Origin: a virus
Reading direction: 5' to 3' (one strand)
DNA length: 64,000 nucleotides
Virus record (IMG/VR): IMGVR_UViG_3300042391_001376
Coordinates: 140,905 to 204,904 of that record
Shown piece after piece: positions 1 through 8,261 of this stretch; position 1 is the stretch's first letter, and the number at the start of each line of letters is the position of its first letter. The position numbers and the translations under genes were made by a program. Under the pieces are notes generated by a model, which was not told where the DNA came from, did not search any database, and saw nothing but the letters and a program-made list of their open reading frames with translations.

Positions 1-135
1 ACCACGGCCAGCCTGGAACCCAATACCCGCAGTTATCCCAGGAAGATTCTCTAACGTTCTTGCATACAGAGGAGTTTCAAGCATCTCGTCTTGGGTATAA
101 GGCTTTGGCATTCCTGTCATTGGATCAATTGGCAT
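1..135 (-). CDS. Hypothetical protein, 3' part outside window
   Basis: The first 45 codons of a minus-strand gene that runs off the left edge. It starts with ATG in a TAATG overlap with the stop of the upstream gene, so translation is probably coupled. The visible N-terminus is Pro/Gly/Met-rich and polar, beginning MPIDPMTGMPKPYTQDEM. I recognise no family. It is the most downstream visible member of the minus-strand cluster that includes Gly-rich and exonuclease-domain proteins. Confidence 0.7.
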   Translation of the reverse strand, partial: MPIDPMTGMPKPYTQDEMLETPLYARTLENLPGITAGIGFQAGRG

Positions 136-878
136 TAGTAACTCTTCCTTGAATTATGCATTCCGAGAACTATGTCTCCTGAAGCGTTTAATGCTTGAGC
201 TGTTGCAAGTGAAGTGCTGTATGGGCTACTTGATAGTAGTTGTCTATTATCTCTTACTCTTGACATCGCCATGCCAGGCACTACAGCAGCGCCCCCGAGG
301 CCGCCTATTGTTGCCCCGATTGCAGTTCCTATGGCTGCTTTTTTAAAACTTTTTCCATGACCATAACCCAAACCACCTATTGCTCCACCCACAGCTGCAC
401 CAATGCCTGCTGTGGCGAGATTTGCTCCTACAGTAGGATCTGGTCCATAAACACTAAAAGTATCGCTCATACCCCCACCTGAGGCCCCAACCGCTGCTCC
501 GATTGCCCCTGCTCCAGCAATCATAGTTCCTCTGCCCATGCCATACCCAGCTAATTTGCCAAGTTCTGCGCCTTTAGGTATTAACTTTGCTGCTGCCCCG
601 CCACCAATTAATCCGCCAATTGCCATAGCTCCAAGGCCAAGGCTAACAGCACCAGCTGTACCGTGAGTCGCTGCTGCTCCCAAAAATCCACTAGACATAG
701 GTCTCCCCATGAATGTTTCATCTGCATACGGATCGTTGAAGGCTGCATCTAAAACTGCTTCTTTAGCTGATGGACCTATGCCCTTTGCGACGCCGGCCAA
801 ACCAATTGCGCCCATAGCTAAGCCAGTCGTTCCGCCAAACTTACTTCCAACTTTTGCTCCAACATTTAATAAACCCAT
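135..878 (-). CDS. Gly/Ala-rich glycine-zipper protein
   Basis: A 247 aa protein dominated by Gly, Ala and small hydrophobic residues, with many GxxxG-like segments (around residues 20-30, 75-100, 118-133, 155-175 and 182-200) separated by short polar stretches. Such repeats suggest membrane insertion or pore-type assembly, as in some phage ejection or internal virion proteins; this role is inference from composition. The C-terminal 45 residues are polar. It lies 5 nt downstream of the large exonuclease-domain gene and shares its strand, so they are likely co-expressed. No catalytic motif is visible. Confidence 0.75.
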   Translation of the reverse strand: MGLLNVGAKVGSKFGGTTGLAMGAIGLAGVAKGIGPSAKEAVLDAAFNDPYADETFMGRPMSSGFLGAAATHGTAGAVSLGLGAMAIGGLIGGGAAAKLIPKGAELGKLAGYGMGRGTMIAGAGAIGAAVGASGGGMSDTFSVYGPDPTVGANLATAGIGAAVGGAIGGLGYGHGKSFKKAAIGTAIGATIGGLGGAAVVPGMAMSRVRDNRQLLSSSPYSTSLATAQALNASGDIVLGMHNSRKSY

Positions 879-883
879 TTAAT

Positions 884-3844
884 TTATCCTCCAAATAAAT
901 GAGCGTGTTTTTTTGAACTCATATTATGATGGCCAATTTTATTTCTATCCAAATTCCCAACAACTCCAGCAGTAACAAGCGGATCTCTTCTATATGAAGA
1001 AAGACTAGCTTGAGGTTGCATTGTTTGTCTCATCATTTCACCATTAGACACCTTTTGTGTTATTGGCTGTTGCTGTATTGTTTCGTCGTAAATTTGGTTT
1101 TCTTTATGCCTACCATACATATAGTAACCAACTCCTGCTGCAAGTATGCCGGCACCAGTCCCATAAATTGATTTTTTATTTTCTATAAAAAAGTTTAAAG
1201 CTTTATTTTCACCAAAACCAAGCCTAGATCTAGTCATAACTTTTCTAGCTTCTGCAGCCGTACCATCCTGGCTTAAAATATCTGCTGCTTTATTAAGCGA
1301 GTTAATGACACCCTTATTGGTTTCTTCCATTCTTCCGGAAACTCCAGCTGCTGCCAATGTTGCTTCATCGGCAAAAGCTGAAACCCTAACGGTATCGCCA
1401 ACTACATCTAGGTGTGATGCTCTTTCTGTTATTAGTTTATCGTTGATTAAATCCCAGCCAGCTCTTAATAAACTCTTAATTGTTCCTTCTGCCCTTGCTC
1501 CACTCTGAGTAGCATATCCTATCCCTCCTTCTTGGAAACTTGATGCCAGGACTCCCACTAAATGACCTTTATCTTTCCCAGATAAATCCATAGATGCTTG
1601 AAATTCTGCCCCTAAATTCTGAAGAGCTCTTACCTTACTAACACCTTCTTCTACTCCAACATCTGTTGCTCTTGCCGTATGTGCTGCCAAAGCGTCATCT
1701 ACAAGTTGCGCTGCTATTGCTTCATAATCTGTAGATTTTGCTTCTGAACCTAATTGCCAAAAAAGATTTATTGTATTTTGATTTTCATTATTTTTAAGTA
1801 CGCTTAAAGAAACTTTTCCTTTTTGCATTGCGTTTTCGCCAATAGTAGATTTTATTGATTCACTATTTAATACATCTTGCAAAACTTCTGTTGGCAAAAA
1901 TACTCTTGATCCAACTTCTATAGAAGACCCTGTTGAAGCCTTTAGCCCGAGGTAAGCTTCTTTTTGTGTTTGGAAATGTGATATACCTGTTTCAGATAAT
2001 ATATCCATATAAGAAGAATAATTTAGACTTTCTAACTGAGCCTTCAAAGAAGCTCTTACTTCCTCGCTTATTCCTTCTTGACTAAGTCTGTTTGCAATAG
2101 TTGTTCTAGCTAATTCTGCGTTAGCTTGTGTGCCTTCGGACATGATTGTGCTAAATACTCTACTCTTTGCGTCAAGAAAATCGTAGCCAATTCCACTTTT
2201 GCCAGCTGCTTTCGATGCATCTAGTGTTCTTACTAAGTAATCATCTAAGCTGTTAACTCCAAAACCGAGTTGAAAAGGAGCTTCTGCTGATCTTCCACCT
2301 ATGCTTATTTTTACTGCTTCAGATAGAGTTGGAGCAGAAGAGAAATTCTTATACACTTTTCCTATAGATCCAAGTATACTTTCTTTGGTTATTTCTCCAG
2401 AAGCTGACTCCCCAACAGCTTGTGTTATTCTTCTTATTTCTTGTATTCTACTTTCTTGACCATACGTAATGCCAAAGTTGGCAATCGAATTTATTGCATC
2501 TGCGTTGCCAGACCTTGCTGCGACTATAGTTCTTCTAACCTCATACGCTCCTCTGTCTGCGCTACCACCCATGTAGTCAATAACACCCTCTGGAGAATGT
2601 TGGACAAATTTAGCTTGAGTCGTATCATACCTAATGTAACCTTTTGTCACATCTTTGTCTGCAAACATTGTTACATTTTTAGTTCCTTCATCTGTTAAAA
2701 GGTAATTAAAAGTTGCTTCAGACAAATGTTGTACATCAGCTATATTTTTGGTTGGAACATTAGCGCTAGATCTATAAATTTTTCTTCTCATATTGTCGGC
2801 TATTTGCTTTGCATCTTCTGACAAAGCTTCGTATACGGAACTACTTCTTCCTCCTCCTGGCCTAGCCAATTGAAGTCTTTCCTTATCTGACGTTGTATAT
2901 CTAAAAATAAAACTTTGCAAAAGTGTGTCATTATCTGCTAAGTGAGAACCTCTTTGCATTTTGTCAAGTAACATTATTGCTGCTTCATCTCCGGCTTCTG
3001 CGTCTCTTACTATTCTAGCTGTGAGATCGGTATTTAAAGACATTGCTTCTACAGATGAATATGCTGCTCCGCCACCAACTTTTACATCAGCCATTGTTTC
3101 TGGAGAATACATAAACTGTCTATGAAGTTCAGCTACTTTAGAATCAGTTCTTGTTATGCCAGTTCTTGCAAATTCATCATCGACAGCTTTATTGACTAAA
3201 TCATTCATGTATGATCTATTATATTCTAGTGTGTCAACAAGTAAAGTTTCCCCACTTTTAATTCTAGAATGCAATCTTTCAATTGCAGCTTTTGCTTCAG
3301 AATGAGAAGAGTAACCCCCCATTTGTTTCATTGTTCCAGTTAACTTTTGAATATCAAAATTAATATTATGACCTGCAATAACTGAATTGGATTCAACTAG
3401 ATTATTGATTAATTTTACTCCTTCATCAAGAAAGTCTTTTCCACCATTTTCTGAACCAACAACTTTTCCAGAAGAAAATAAGTTTACAAAAGGATTACCT
3501 TCTCCATACATTAACCCATTGAGTTGCGGTGATTTAAAGCTTGTATTTAATCCTGCTGATATCTTTCCACTGCTTGCTATATCCGCTGTAGCCATTTGAA
3601 CTATTTGTGAATTTCTAAATATTCCAGAAGTTTCAACGTCAAACATTTTTACTGATCTACCAGCAATAACTTCTGACATATTCCTCAATACAGTTTCACC
3701 GGTTATTTCATCTATCTTAAACATCTGACTTAAAGCTCTATGTCCCATAAGATTAGAAGTTCCAACATTAAATGCTTCAAAACCAGATTTATTTGGATTT
3801 ACGTTAAACATTGTTCTATTCAAAACAACTTGAGCTGGATTCAA
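884..3844 (-). CDS. Large protein with N-terminal DnaQ-like (DEDD) exonuclease domain
   Basis: 986 aa from a TTG start; an in-frame ATG at 3811 would give 975 aa and remove the overlap with the upstream gene. Residues 66-72 carry exonuclease motif I (MFDVET, D69/E71) and residues 157-164 motif II (AGHNINFD, D164). A D-T-LEYNR segment follows near 204, and a plausible third Asp lies near 275 in a SLNTD segment. This fits a 3'-5' exonuclease fold. The remaining ~700 residues match nothing I know. A Gly/Ala/Tyr-rich hydrophobic segment near residue 910 could cross a membrane. It sits among Gly-rich genes rather than replication genes, so it may be a virion or DNA-entry protein with nuclease activity. 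The exonuclease call is moderate. Confidence 0.7.
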   Translation of the reverse strand: MNPAQVVLNRTMFNVNPNKSGFEAFNVGTSNLMGHRALSQMFKIDEITGETVLRNMSEVIAGRSVKMFDVETSGIFRNSQIVQMATADIASSGKISAGLNTSFKSPQLNGLMYGEGNPFVNLFSSGKVVGSENGGKDFLDEGVKLINNLVESNSVIAGHNINFDIQKLTGTMKQMGGYSSHSEAKAAIERLHSRIKSGETLLVDTLEYNRSYMNDLVNKAVDDEFARTGITRTDSKVAELHRQFMYSPETMADVKVGGGAAYSSVEAMSLNTDLTARIVRDAEAGDEAAIMLLDKMQRGSHLADNDTLLQSFIFRYTTSDKERLQLARPGGGRSSSVYEALSEDAKQIADNMRRKIYRSSANVPTKNIADVQHLSEATFNYLLTDEGTKNVTMFADKDVTKGYIRYDTTQAKFVQHSPEGVIDYMGGSADRGAYEVRRTIVAARSGNADAINSIANFGITYGQESRIQEIRRITQAVGESASGEITKESILGSIGKVYKNFSSAPTLSEAVKISIGGRSAEAPFQLGFGVNSLDDYLVRTLDASKAAGKSGIGYDFLDAKSRVFSTIMSEGTQANAELARTTIANRLSQEGISEEVRASLKAQLESLNYSSYMDILSETGISHFQTQKEAYLGLKASTGSSIEVGSRVFLPTEVLQDVLNSESIKSTIGENAMQKGKVSLSVLKNNENQNTINLFWQLGSEAKSTDYEAIAAQLVDDALAAHTARATDVGVEEGVSKVRALQNLGAEFQASMDLSGKDKGHLVGVLASSFQEGGIGYATQSGARAEGTIKSLLRAGWDLINDKLITERASHLDVVGDTVRVSAFADEATLAAAGVSGRMEETNKGVINSLNKAADILSQDGTAAEARKVMTRSRLGFGENKALNFFIENKKSIYGTGAGILAAGVGYYMYGRHKENQIYDETIQQQPITQKVSNGEMMRQTMQPQASLSSYRRDPLVTAGVVGNLDRNKIGHHNMSSKKHAHLFGG

Positions 3845-4160
3845 TAATCCGTTCTTCTGTGTCTACGCCATATCTAAATGCATGCCTGTATCTGTTGCTT
3901 GAAGGCATTTGTATACCAGGATTGCCTATATCCCTAAACATTTTTGGTAGCCTGAGAACATCTTCTCTATATTCTCTTTCAAGCATGGTCTTTGCTTCCG
4001 CGTTTAATATGTCTAGATTTATTGCGCCACCATTCATTATAAAATCTAAATCAACACCTTGCGCTTTGCCAACATCTAAATTTTTTAAAAGTTCCGACTG
4101 ATATCTTTTCTCAAACTGAGAATATCTTTCCAAAAAATCTTTACCAGTTCCGGTAAACAC
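3816..4160 (-). CDS. Hypothetical protein, 114 aa
   Basis: A charged, helix-rich protein with Glu/Arg/Lys in its first half (FLERYSQFEKRYQSELLKN) and a Ser/Cys tail. The only upstream start in frame is GTG at 4160, with a poor Shine-Dalgarno, so the start is uncertain. Its 3' end overlaps the next gene if that gene uses its TTG start. No family recognised; position suggests the same operon as the exonuclease-domain protein. Confidence 0.6.
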   Translation of the reverse strand: MFTGTGKDFLERYSQFEKRYQSELLKNLDVGKAQGVDLDFIMNGGAINLDILNAEAKTMLEREYREDVLRLPKMFRDIGNPGIQMPSSNRYRHAFRYGVDTEERIIESSSSCFE

Positions 4161-4275
4161 TATTAGCAGATGAACTACTTATCCTGCCAAAAAAAGAACC
4201 TTTAGTTCCAGTATTGCGCAGTGCGTTAGCTAATAAGTTAGACGGGTGCGTGCTGAAGTCATTGATTATCGCCAT
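4141..4275 (-). CDS. Small basic protein, 44 aa
   Basis: A short ORF that exactly fills the gap between its neighbours. It starts with ATG inside the 3' end of the upstream gene, with GAGG about 9 nt ahead, and ends 20 nt inside the next gene. The peptide is Ser/Asn/Arg-rich with a short hydrophobic run (ANALRNTGTKGSFFGR). No family recognised. The tight overlaps and the good ribosome site support it; its size argues for caution. Confidence 0.4.
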   Translation of the reverse strand: MAIINDFSTHPSNLLANALRNTGTKGSFFGRISSSSANSVYRNW

Positions 4276-4999
4276 TTGGCGGAGCCTCTAATTCTTTACT
4301 AGATGCTTCAATATAATCATCAACTTCATATGTTCCAAGTTTTTGTCTTAACAATTTTTCTTTTTCAATTTGCACAGATTGTACCTTATATAGAATATCA
4401 GATATAGCCTGTGCGCTGTCTGCTTGCATTTGACCAGCTTTAGCTTTAGCTTCTCTGGTTGCAAGAAGTTGATTACGTAAATCTTTTCTTCTCTTATGCA
4501 ATCTATCTTCCAGCTCAACTGCCATGTGTAGTTCTTTCTTTAATATTGGACTACCCTCTTGATCAACTCCAATAATGTTTTCTTGAATAAAATGTTCTTT
4601 AGCCAATAACTTTGTCTTACGAAGATATTGCACTTCTTGATCCACAAGATCTCTAATCATTGAAACTTCAATTAAATTATCAGAATGAACATCTAGCTGT
4701 TCCATATATTCAGCAGTGAACTGTGCAACCATCGCCATTTCTATCGGACATGGTTTTCCTTTCGGAGCAAGATTTTCTTTTAATAAAGGACATGTCGCTG
4801 CAAAAATGCATTTGATAGATTCACAATTCATAGGTATTGAAGAAAACATCGTTGACCTAGTTTTTTGAGGCCTTATTAATTCAACAGCTTTTGTTCTTTC
4901 TTCATCAGTCCAATTTTCTGGAAAAAATAAATCTGGACGAAGTGATTCAAAGCTTTTTAAAAATTGTTCTTTATCATTAAACTTTTGTATATCAGCCAT
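4259..4999 (-). CDS. Cys-cluster, coiled-coil hypothetical protein
   Basis: 246 aa from the ATG at 4999; an upstream TTG (5008) is less likely because it deepens the overlap. Residues ~55-90 hold four cysteines (NCESIKCIFAATC...KPCPIE) that could bind zinc or an Fe-S cluster. The rest is long, charged helix (roughly residues 110-225), probably coiled coil. No known family recognised; a scaffold or packaging adaptor is possible but is a guess. Start and stop overlap neighbours by 8 and ~17 nt, consistent with a tight operon. Confidence 0.7.
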   Translation of the reverse strand: MADIQKFNDKEQFLKSFESLRPDLFFPENWTDEERTKAVELIRPQKTRSTMFSSIPMNCESIKCIFAATCPLLKENLAPKGKPCPIEMAMVAQFTAEYMEQLDVHSDNLIEVSMIRDLVDQEVQYLRKTKLLAKEHFIQENIIGVDQEGSPILKKELHMAVELEDRLHKRRKDLRNQLLATREAKAKAGQMQADSAQAISDILYKVQSVQIEKEKLLRQKLGTYEVDDYIEASSKELEAPPNGDNQ

Positions 5000-5174
5000 T
5001 AAAATCAATCCAATCAGAGCTATAAAATTCGGAACCTTTAAAACATTCTATTAAAGCACAAACGCAATTATTACAAAAGTACTCTTTCTTAGACTCGACC
5101 GAAAGTTTTCCATATTCGACAAATCTTTCTTCAGTCATTAACTCCATGCGATAATCGCAACGAGGGCAAAACAT
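4992..5174 (-). CDS. Small zinc-ribbon-like protein
   Basis: 60 aa with two CxxC pairs: CPRC at residues 3-6 and CNNC about 30 residues later, followed by another Cys pair. This spacing fits a zinc ribbon. It overlaps the downstream Cys-cluster gene by 8 nt and lies just 2 nt from the upstream gene. Function unknown; binding to nucleic acid or a protein partner would be usual for such a domain. Confidence 0.65.
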   Translation of the reverse strand: MFCPRCDYRMELMTEERFVEYGKLSVESKKEYFCNNCVCALIECFKGSEFYSSDWIDFNG

Positions 5175-5176
5175 AA

Positions 5177-5593
5177 TTAACTAATATCTTCTAAAAGCTT
5201 CATTAAACCTTTTTGAAGTTTTTCTTGAACTTCGCTATCTTGCATAGCGTTAACAAAAGTGCTTACTTCTCTCATTTCATCTGGAGATAAATAGGAAGAT
5301 ATTTTATATCTTGAACCTTTACAGACATCACAGTAAGGCTCTGATCTATCAACGTAGCAAACACATTTTTCTAGAATGTCAAAATACTCTAACGCATCTG
5401 CTATGTTTAACCATTTGTTCTTAAATAATTTTTTTGTTTGCTCTTTATAAGCCCTCAGCTTATATTGATCATTAGACAACAATGTTCCCATGTCTAAAGA
5501 ATTTTTCATCAATTCATTAATGCTTTTATACAAAAAATTTGCTAGTTGAAAATCACCATTAACATCTGTATAACTCTTCCAATCATTCATCAC
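5177..5593 (-). CDS. Hypothetical protein with Cys motif, 138 aa
   Basis: Mostly helical, charged protein with a compact Cys group (CVCYVDRSEPYCDVCKG) in the middle, which could bind a metal. Two starts (MM) are adjacent. A Shine-Dalgarno-like AGGAAATG precedes the start. It belongs to the minus-strand operon of Cys-motif proteins. No family recognised. Confidence 0.65.
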   Translation of the reverse strand: MMNDWKSYTDVNGDFQLANFLYKSINELMKNSLDMGTLLSNDQYKLRAYKEQTKKLFKNKWLNIADALEYFDILEKCVCYVDRSEPYCDVCKGSRYKISSYLSPDEMREVSTFVNAMQDSEVQEKLQKGLMKLLEDIS

Positions 5594-5611
5594 ATTTCCT
5601 AACTTTTTTAC

Positions 5612-6016
5612 TTATGGGTTTCTACCTGATCCTGGCCTTGCCCTTGTCATTGGACTTGGGCCACCTCTTGATCCACTACTTCTACCATTATACATGCCCA
5701 TTGTTCCAAGGCCAATGGCTCCAGCTGCATATCTTCCCCCAACTTGTCTTTGTCTTGCAGAAACAAGCGAATCTCTAGTGGCGACTTTTCTACCCATAGC
5801 CACTCTCTCTGCCGGGGAAAGGCCACCCATGCCAACTCTAGCCCCAGTATCGGCGCCCCTTCTTGCTGCTGTACCTGGCCTCATTCTTCTGCCAACTTTA
5901 GCACCTAAACGTTCTACCCTGGCACCGCCGCGATCAACGTGTCTTGCAGCCGCTCCTGCACCTAAACCAAGTTTATCTAAAACATATGGAAGTTTTTTAC
6001 CTGGTAAAGCTGGCAT
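5612..6016 (-). CDS. Arg/Gly-rich basic protein
   Basis: 134 aa, unusually rich in Arg, Gly and Ala throughout, with few acidic residues and an RG-rich C-terminus (SSGSRGGPSPMTRARPG). Composition suggests DNA or RNA binding, for example a packaged condensing protein, but no domain is visible. It is separated by 1 nt from another basic Gly-rich protein upstream. Low complexity makes homology searches unreliable here. Confidence 0.65.
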   Translation of the reverse strand: MPALPGKKLPYVLDKLGLGAGAAARHVDRGGARVERLGAKVGRRMRPGTAARRGADTGARVGMGGLSPAERVAMGRKVATRDSLVSARQRQVGGRYAAGAIGLGTMGMYNGRSSGSRGGPSPMTRARPGSGRNP

Positions 6017-6017
6017 G

Positions 6018-6224
6018 TTAGTAGTTCCTTATTCCTTTTTGTGAACCTGGCATTCTTTGCCCAGTTCCAGAACCTCTACGGCCCCTCATGGCCCCATAGC
6101 CAAAAACTGCTCCAGCTCCAATGGCCATGCTCTTCTTAGGGTTTTTTTTGATGGCTGCGCCAATTGATCGACCACTAGTTTTTGTGCGAGCAACTGCTCC
6201 AGAAAGTCTTGTTGCTTCTCCCAT
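6018..6224 (-). CDS. Small basic protein with Gly/Ala hydrophobic segment
   Basis: 68 aa. An Arg/Lys-rich N-terminus leads into a short Gly/Ala segment (AIGAGAVFGYGAM, about residues 33-46), then a second Arg/Gly-rich tail. It resembles the next gene in composition, and the two may work together on DNA or membrane. No known family. Confidence 0.6.
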   Translation of the reverse strand: MGEATRLSGAVARTKTSGRSIGAAIKKNPKKSMAIGAGAVFGYGAMRGRRGSGTGQRMPGSQKGIRNY

Positions 6225-6268
6225 AGAAACTCCTAATCTAATACTTAATATTAATAGTAATGACTCAG

Positions 6269-7684
6269 TTATGTGGTTTTTACTTTTTTAGCTGGTTTAA
6301 TAACTGTAAAGTGAAAGTTGTCATCCAAATAGTCTAAAGTAAATGTTGTACCTTTAGGAACTGATGTATTGACTATAGTCTTGGCTAATGAGGTTTCTAT
6401 CTTATCTCTACGAACTTGAGCCAATCCTCTTGCCCCCTTGACAGTATCAATTCCTCTGTCAATCAAACCATTGATAACATTTTGATTATATTCAATATTA
6501 AAACCTTTTTTGTTTAATTTGTCAGAAATTATTCGCATTTCTAATTCAGCTATTCTTTCGCAGTCAGCTCTAGTTAAATGATTAAACACAACAACTTTAT
6601 CAATTCTATTTAATAATTCAGGTCTAAAGTATTTTCTTGCTGCGTCCATCGTATTTCTTTCAACCATAGACTTTAGCGGAATAGCGGATGTGGACCCCTG
6701 ATAATTTACATTCTTATTAAAACCTGTTCCAGTGCCAATCATATGATCTACTGTTTTTTCGTTACCAAGATTAGTTGTTAATATTATTATCGTATTTCTA
6801 AAGTCTACTTTTTCACCTTTGCCATCAGTAATAACTCCTTCGTCAAATACTCTTAAAAATGTATTCCAAATATCTGGATGAGCTTTTTCTACTTCATCTA
6901 TCAACACTACTGAGTTAGGATTTTTCTGGATCTGGTTAACCAACTGTCCACCCTCATCATGGCCGACATACCCTGGCGGTGAACCTATTAGCTTTTGGTT
7001 CTCATGTTTTTGTTGGAATTCACCACAATCTATTCTTACCATCGGATAATCTAATGTAAATAAATATTCATGCAACGTTCTTGCTAGATGCGTCTTACCT
7101 ACGCCTGAAGCGCCGGCAAACATAAAAACACCTAATGGTCTATTAGAATCATTTAAGCCAGCTTGAGATCTAATCAATGCTTCGCAAATGGATTCTACTG
7201 CTTCGTCTTGGCCGATAATACTATTCTTAAGATGATGTTCTAATCCAAGAAACTTTTGTTTACTTATCTTCTTGGCAGTTTGTACTGCTTTATCTTGCCC
7301 CTTAGAACTTTTCTTGTCTTTTACTTTACTGAGTATATTTTTTAGTTCTTCAAAGTTTCTATCTGTAGATAGATCATATTCTTCAGCACCAAATGAATAA
7401 GCAATAGCAACCCAGTAATCTATGTCCAAACCAGGGTTTAGCATTACACATCCCGTATACAAGGCTTCTACGCATCTTTCTGCATCTGGTCTAGACATCA
7501 ACCCCAATGCTTGGGATATTTCTGTTTTTAAATTAAAAATTACATATTGAAGAACTTTTCTTCTTCGTTCTTTTTCTGTCTTGGCATTCACTTGTGAAAC
7601 AAACGATTCTATTTCTTCTGGTTCTAATACTTTGTATTTAACGTATGCGTTAAGATCCGGAACATATATTTGGTATATCTTCAT
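6269..7684 (-). CDS. Clp/HSP100-type AAA+ ATPase (single ring)
   Basis: 471 aa. Walker A GASGVGKT (191-198), pore loop GYVG (238-241), Walker B VVLIDEVEKAH (259-269), a TTNLG sensor-1 motif and a GARGL segment in the small C-terminal domain are the hallmarks of the second ATPase domain of ClpA/ClpB/ClpX-type unfoldases. The first ~150 residues are helical and lack a classic Clp N-domain or first ATPase ring. I see no IGF/IGL loop for ClpP docking, so it may act as a remodelling chaperone. It is the first gene of the minus-strand block after a small divergent gene. Confidence 0.9.
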   Translation of the reverse strand: MKIYQIYVPDLNAYVKYKVLEPEEIESFVSQVNAKTEKERRRKVLQYVIFNLKTEISQALGLMSRPDAERCVEALYTGCVMLNPGLDIDYWVAIAYSFGAEEYDLSTDRNFEELKNILSKVKDKKSSKGQDKAVQTAKKISKQKFLGLEHHLKNSIIGQDEAVESICEALIRSQAGLNDSNRPLGVFMFAGASGVGKTHLARTLHEYLFTLDYPMVRIDCGEFQQKHENQKLIGSPPGYVGHDEGGQLVNQIQKNPNSVVLIDEVEKAHPDIWNTFLRVFDEGVITDGKGEKVDFRNTIIILTTNLGNEKTVDHMIGTGTGFNKNVNYQGSTSAIPLKSMVERNTMDAARKYFRPELLNRIDKVVVFNHLTRADCERIAELEMRIISDKLNKKGFNIEYNQNVINGLIDRGIDTVKGARGLAQVRRDKIETSLAKTIVNTSVPKGTTFTLDYLDDNFHFTVIKPAKKVKTT

Positions 7685-7784
7685 TTTGTGCTCCGTTCAT
7701 GTTTTAAAAATTAAGATTCTATATATTAATATAATATATTATTATATATATACATATTATTTATAACATATATGTATATAGTAA

Positions 7785-7803
7785 GGGGGTAGGGGGTAGG
7801 GGG
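7785..7803 (+). repeat. Three G5 tracts (GGGGGTA repeats)
   Basis: GGGGG occurs three times at 7-nt steps in the otherwise extremely AT-rich spacer between the Clp-like gene and the small minus-strand gene. Seen directly. It could be a binding site or part of a G-rich structure, though only three tracts are present. Confidence 0.6.
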
Positions 7804-7842
7804 TAAAATCCCAGTCTACTATTTTTTCATCTCTACTTCAAG

Positions 7843-8016
7843 TCACTTGCCAATTTTCTTTATGTTTTCTATTTCAGGCTGTCCTTCATCACAAGGTCCC
7901 GCGTATGCCCAGTACTTAACAAGGTCAGTTACGTTATTAAATCTATTCTTAAGCAAATATACTGCTCTGTAAAAATTGTCATCTAATTCTATTTTGCGTT
8001 GCATTTTGTATCCCAT
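7843..8016 (-). CDS. Small protein, possibly ribbon-helix-helix
   Basis: 57 aa. The ATG at 8016 is followed by a second Met at codon 5. The core (KIELDDNFYRAVYLLKNRF then NNVTDLVKYWAYAG) has the strand-helix-helix rhythm of small DNA-binding RHH proteins, but I cannot confirm this. Its start codon lies within the spacer of the strong plus-strand promoter of the recA operon, so it could be a local autoregulator. It lies upstream of the Clp-like gene on the same strand. Confidence 0.55.
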   Translation of the reverse strand: MGYKMQRKIELDDNFYRAVYLLKNRFNNVTDLVKYWAYAGPCDEGQPEIENIKKIGK

Positions 8017-8027
8017 CTGTATATAAT
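7999..8027 (+). promoter_or_regulatory. Sigma-70-type promoter for the recA operon
   Basis: TTGCAT and a perfect TATAAT are separated by 17 nt, about 40 nt upstream of the first plus-strand gene. The element overlaps the start of the divergent small gene. Confidence 0.6.
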
Positions 8028-8069
8028 TTCTTGTAGTAATTATACCATCTAGATTAGGAGACCCTCACA

Positions 8070-8249
8070 ATGAGCAAAACAATAAAGCCATCATTTACTT
8101 ATCTTAAGCAGTTAACTAAGTTGCGCGAACAAGTAAGACAATCAATGCTTGGTCAAGATCCACAAACTCAAGCTGAACTTAGATTTGTTGAAGCTAAAGT
8201 TGTGGACAAGATGAAGGAAGTCCAAGCAGCTTTAGCATTGAAAGTATGA
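8070..8249 (+). CDS. Small hypothetical protein, 59 aa
   Basis: A short charged helical protein (MSKTIKPSFTYLKQLTKLRE..., ending ALALKV) with GGAG 6-9 nt upstream of the ATG. It is the first gene after the TATAAT promoter and lies 12 nt before recA, so it is probably co-transcribed. No family recognised. Confidence 0.65.
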   Translation: MSKTIKPSFTYLKQLTKLREQVRQSMLGQDPQTQAELRFVEAKVVDKMKEVQAALALKV

Positions 8250-8261
8250 TAGAATATCTCT

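Noticed and set aside
2420-2698. Plus-strand ORFs antisense to the exonuclease-domain gene
   Set aside because: They lack ribosome sites and domains and lie opposite a long coding gene.
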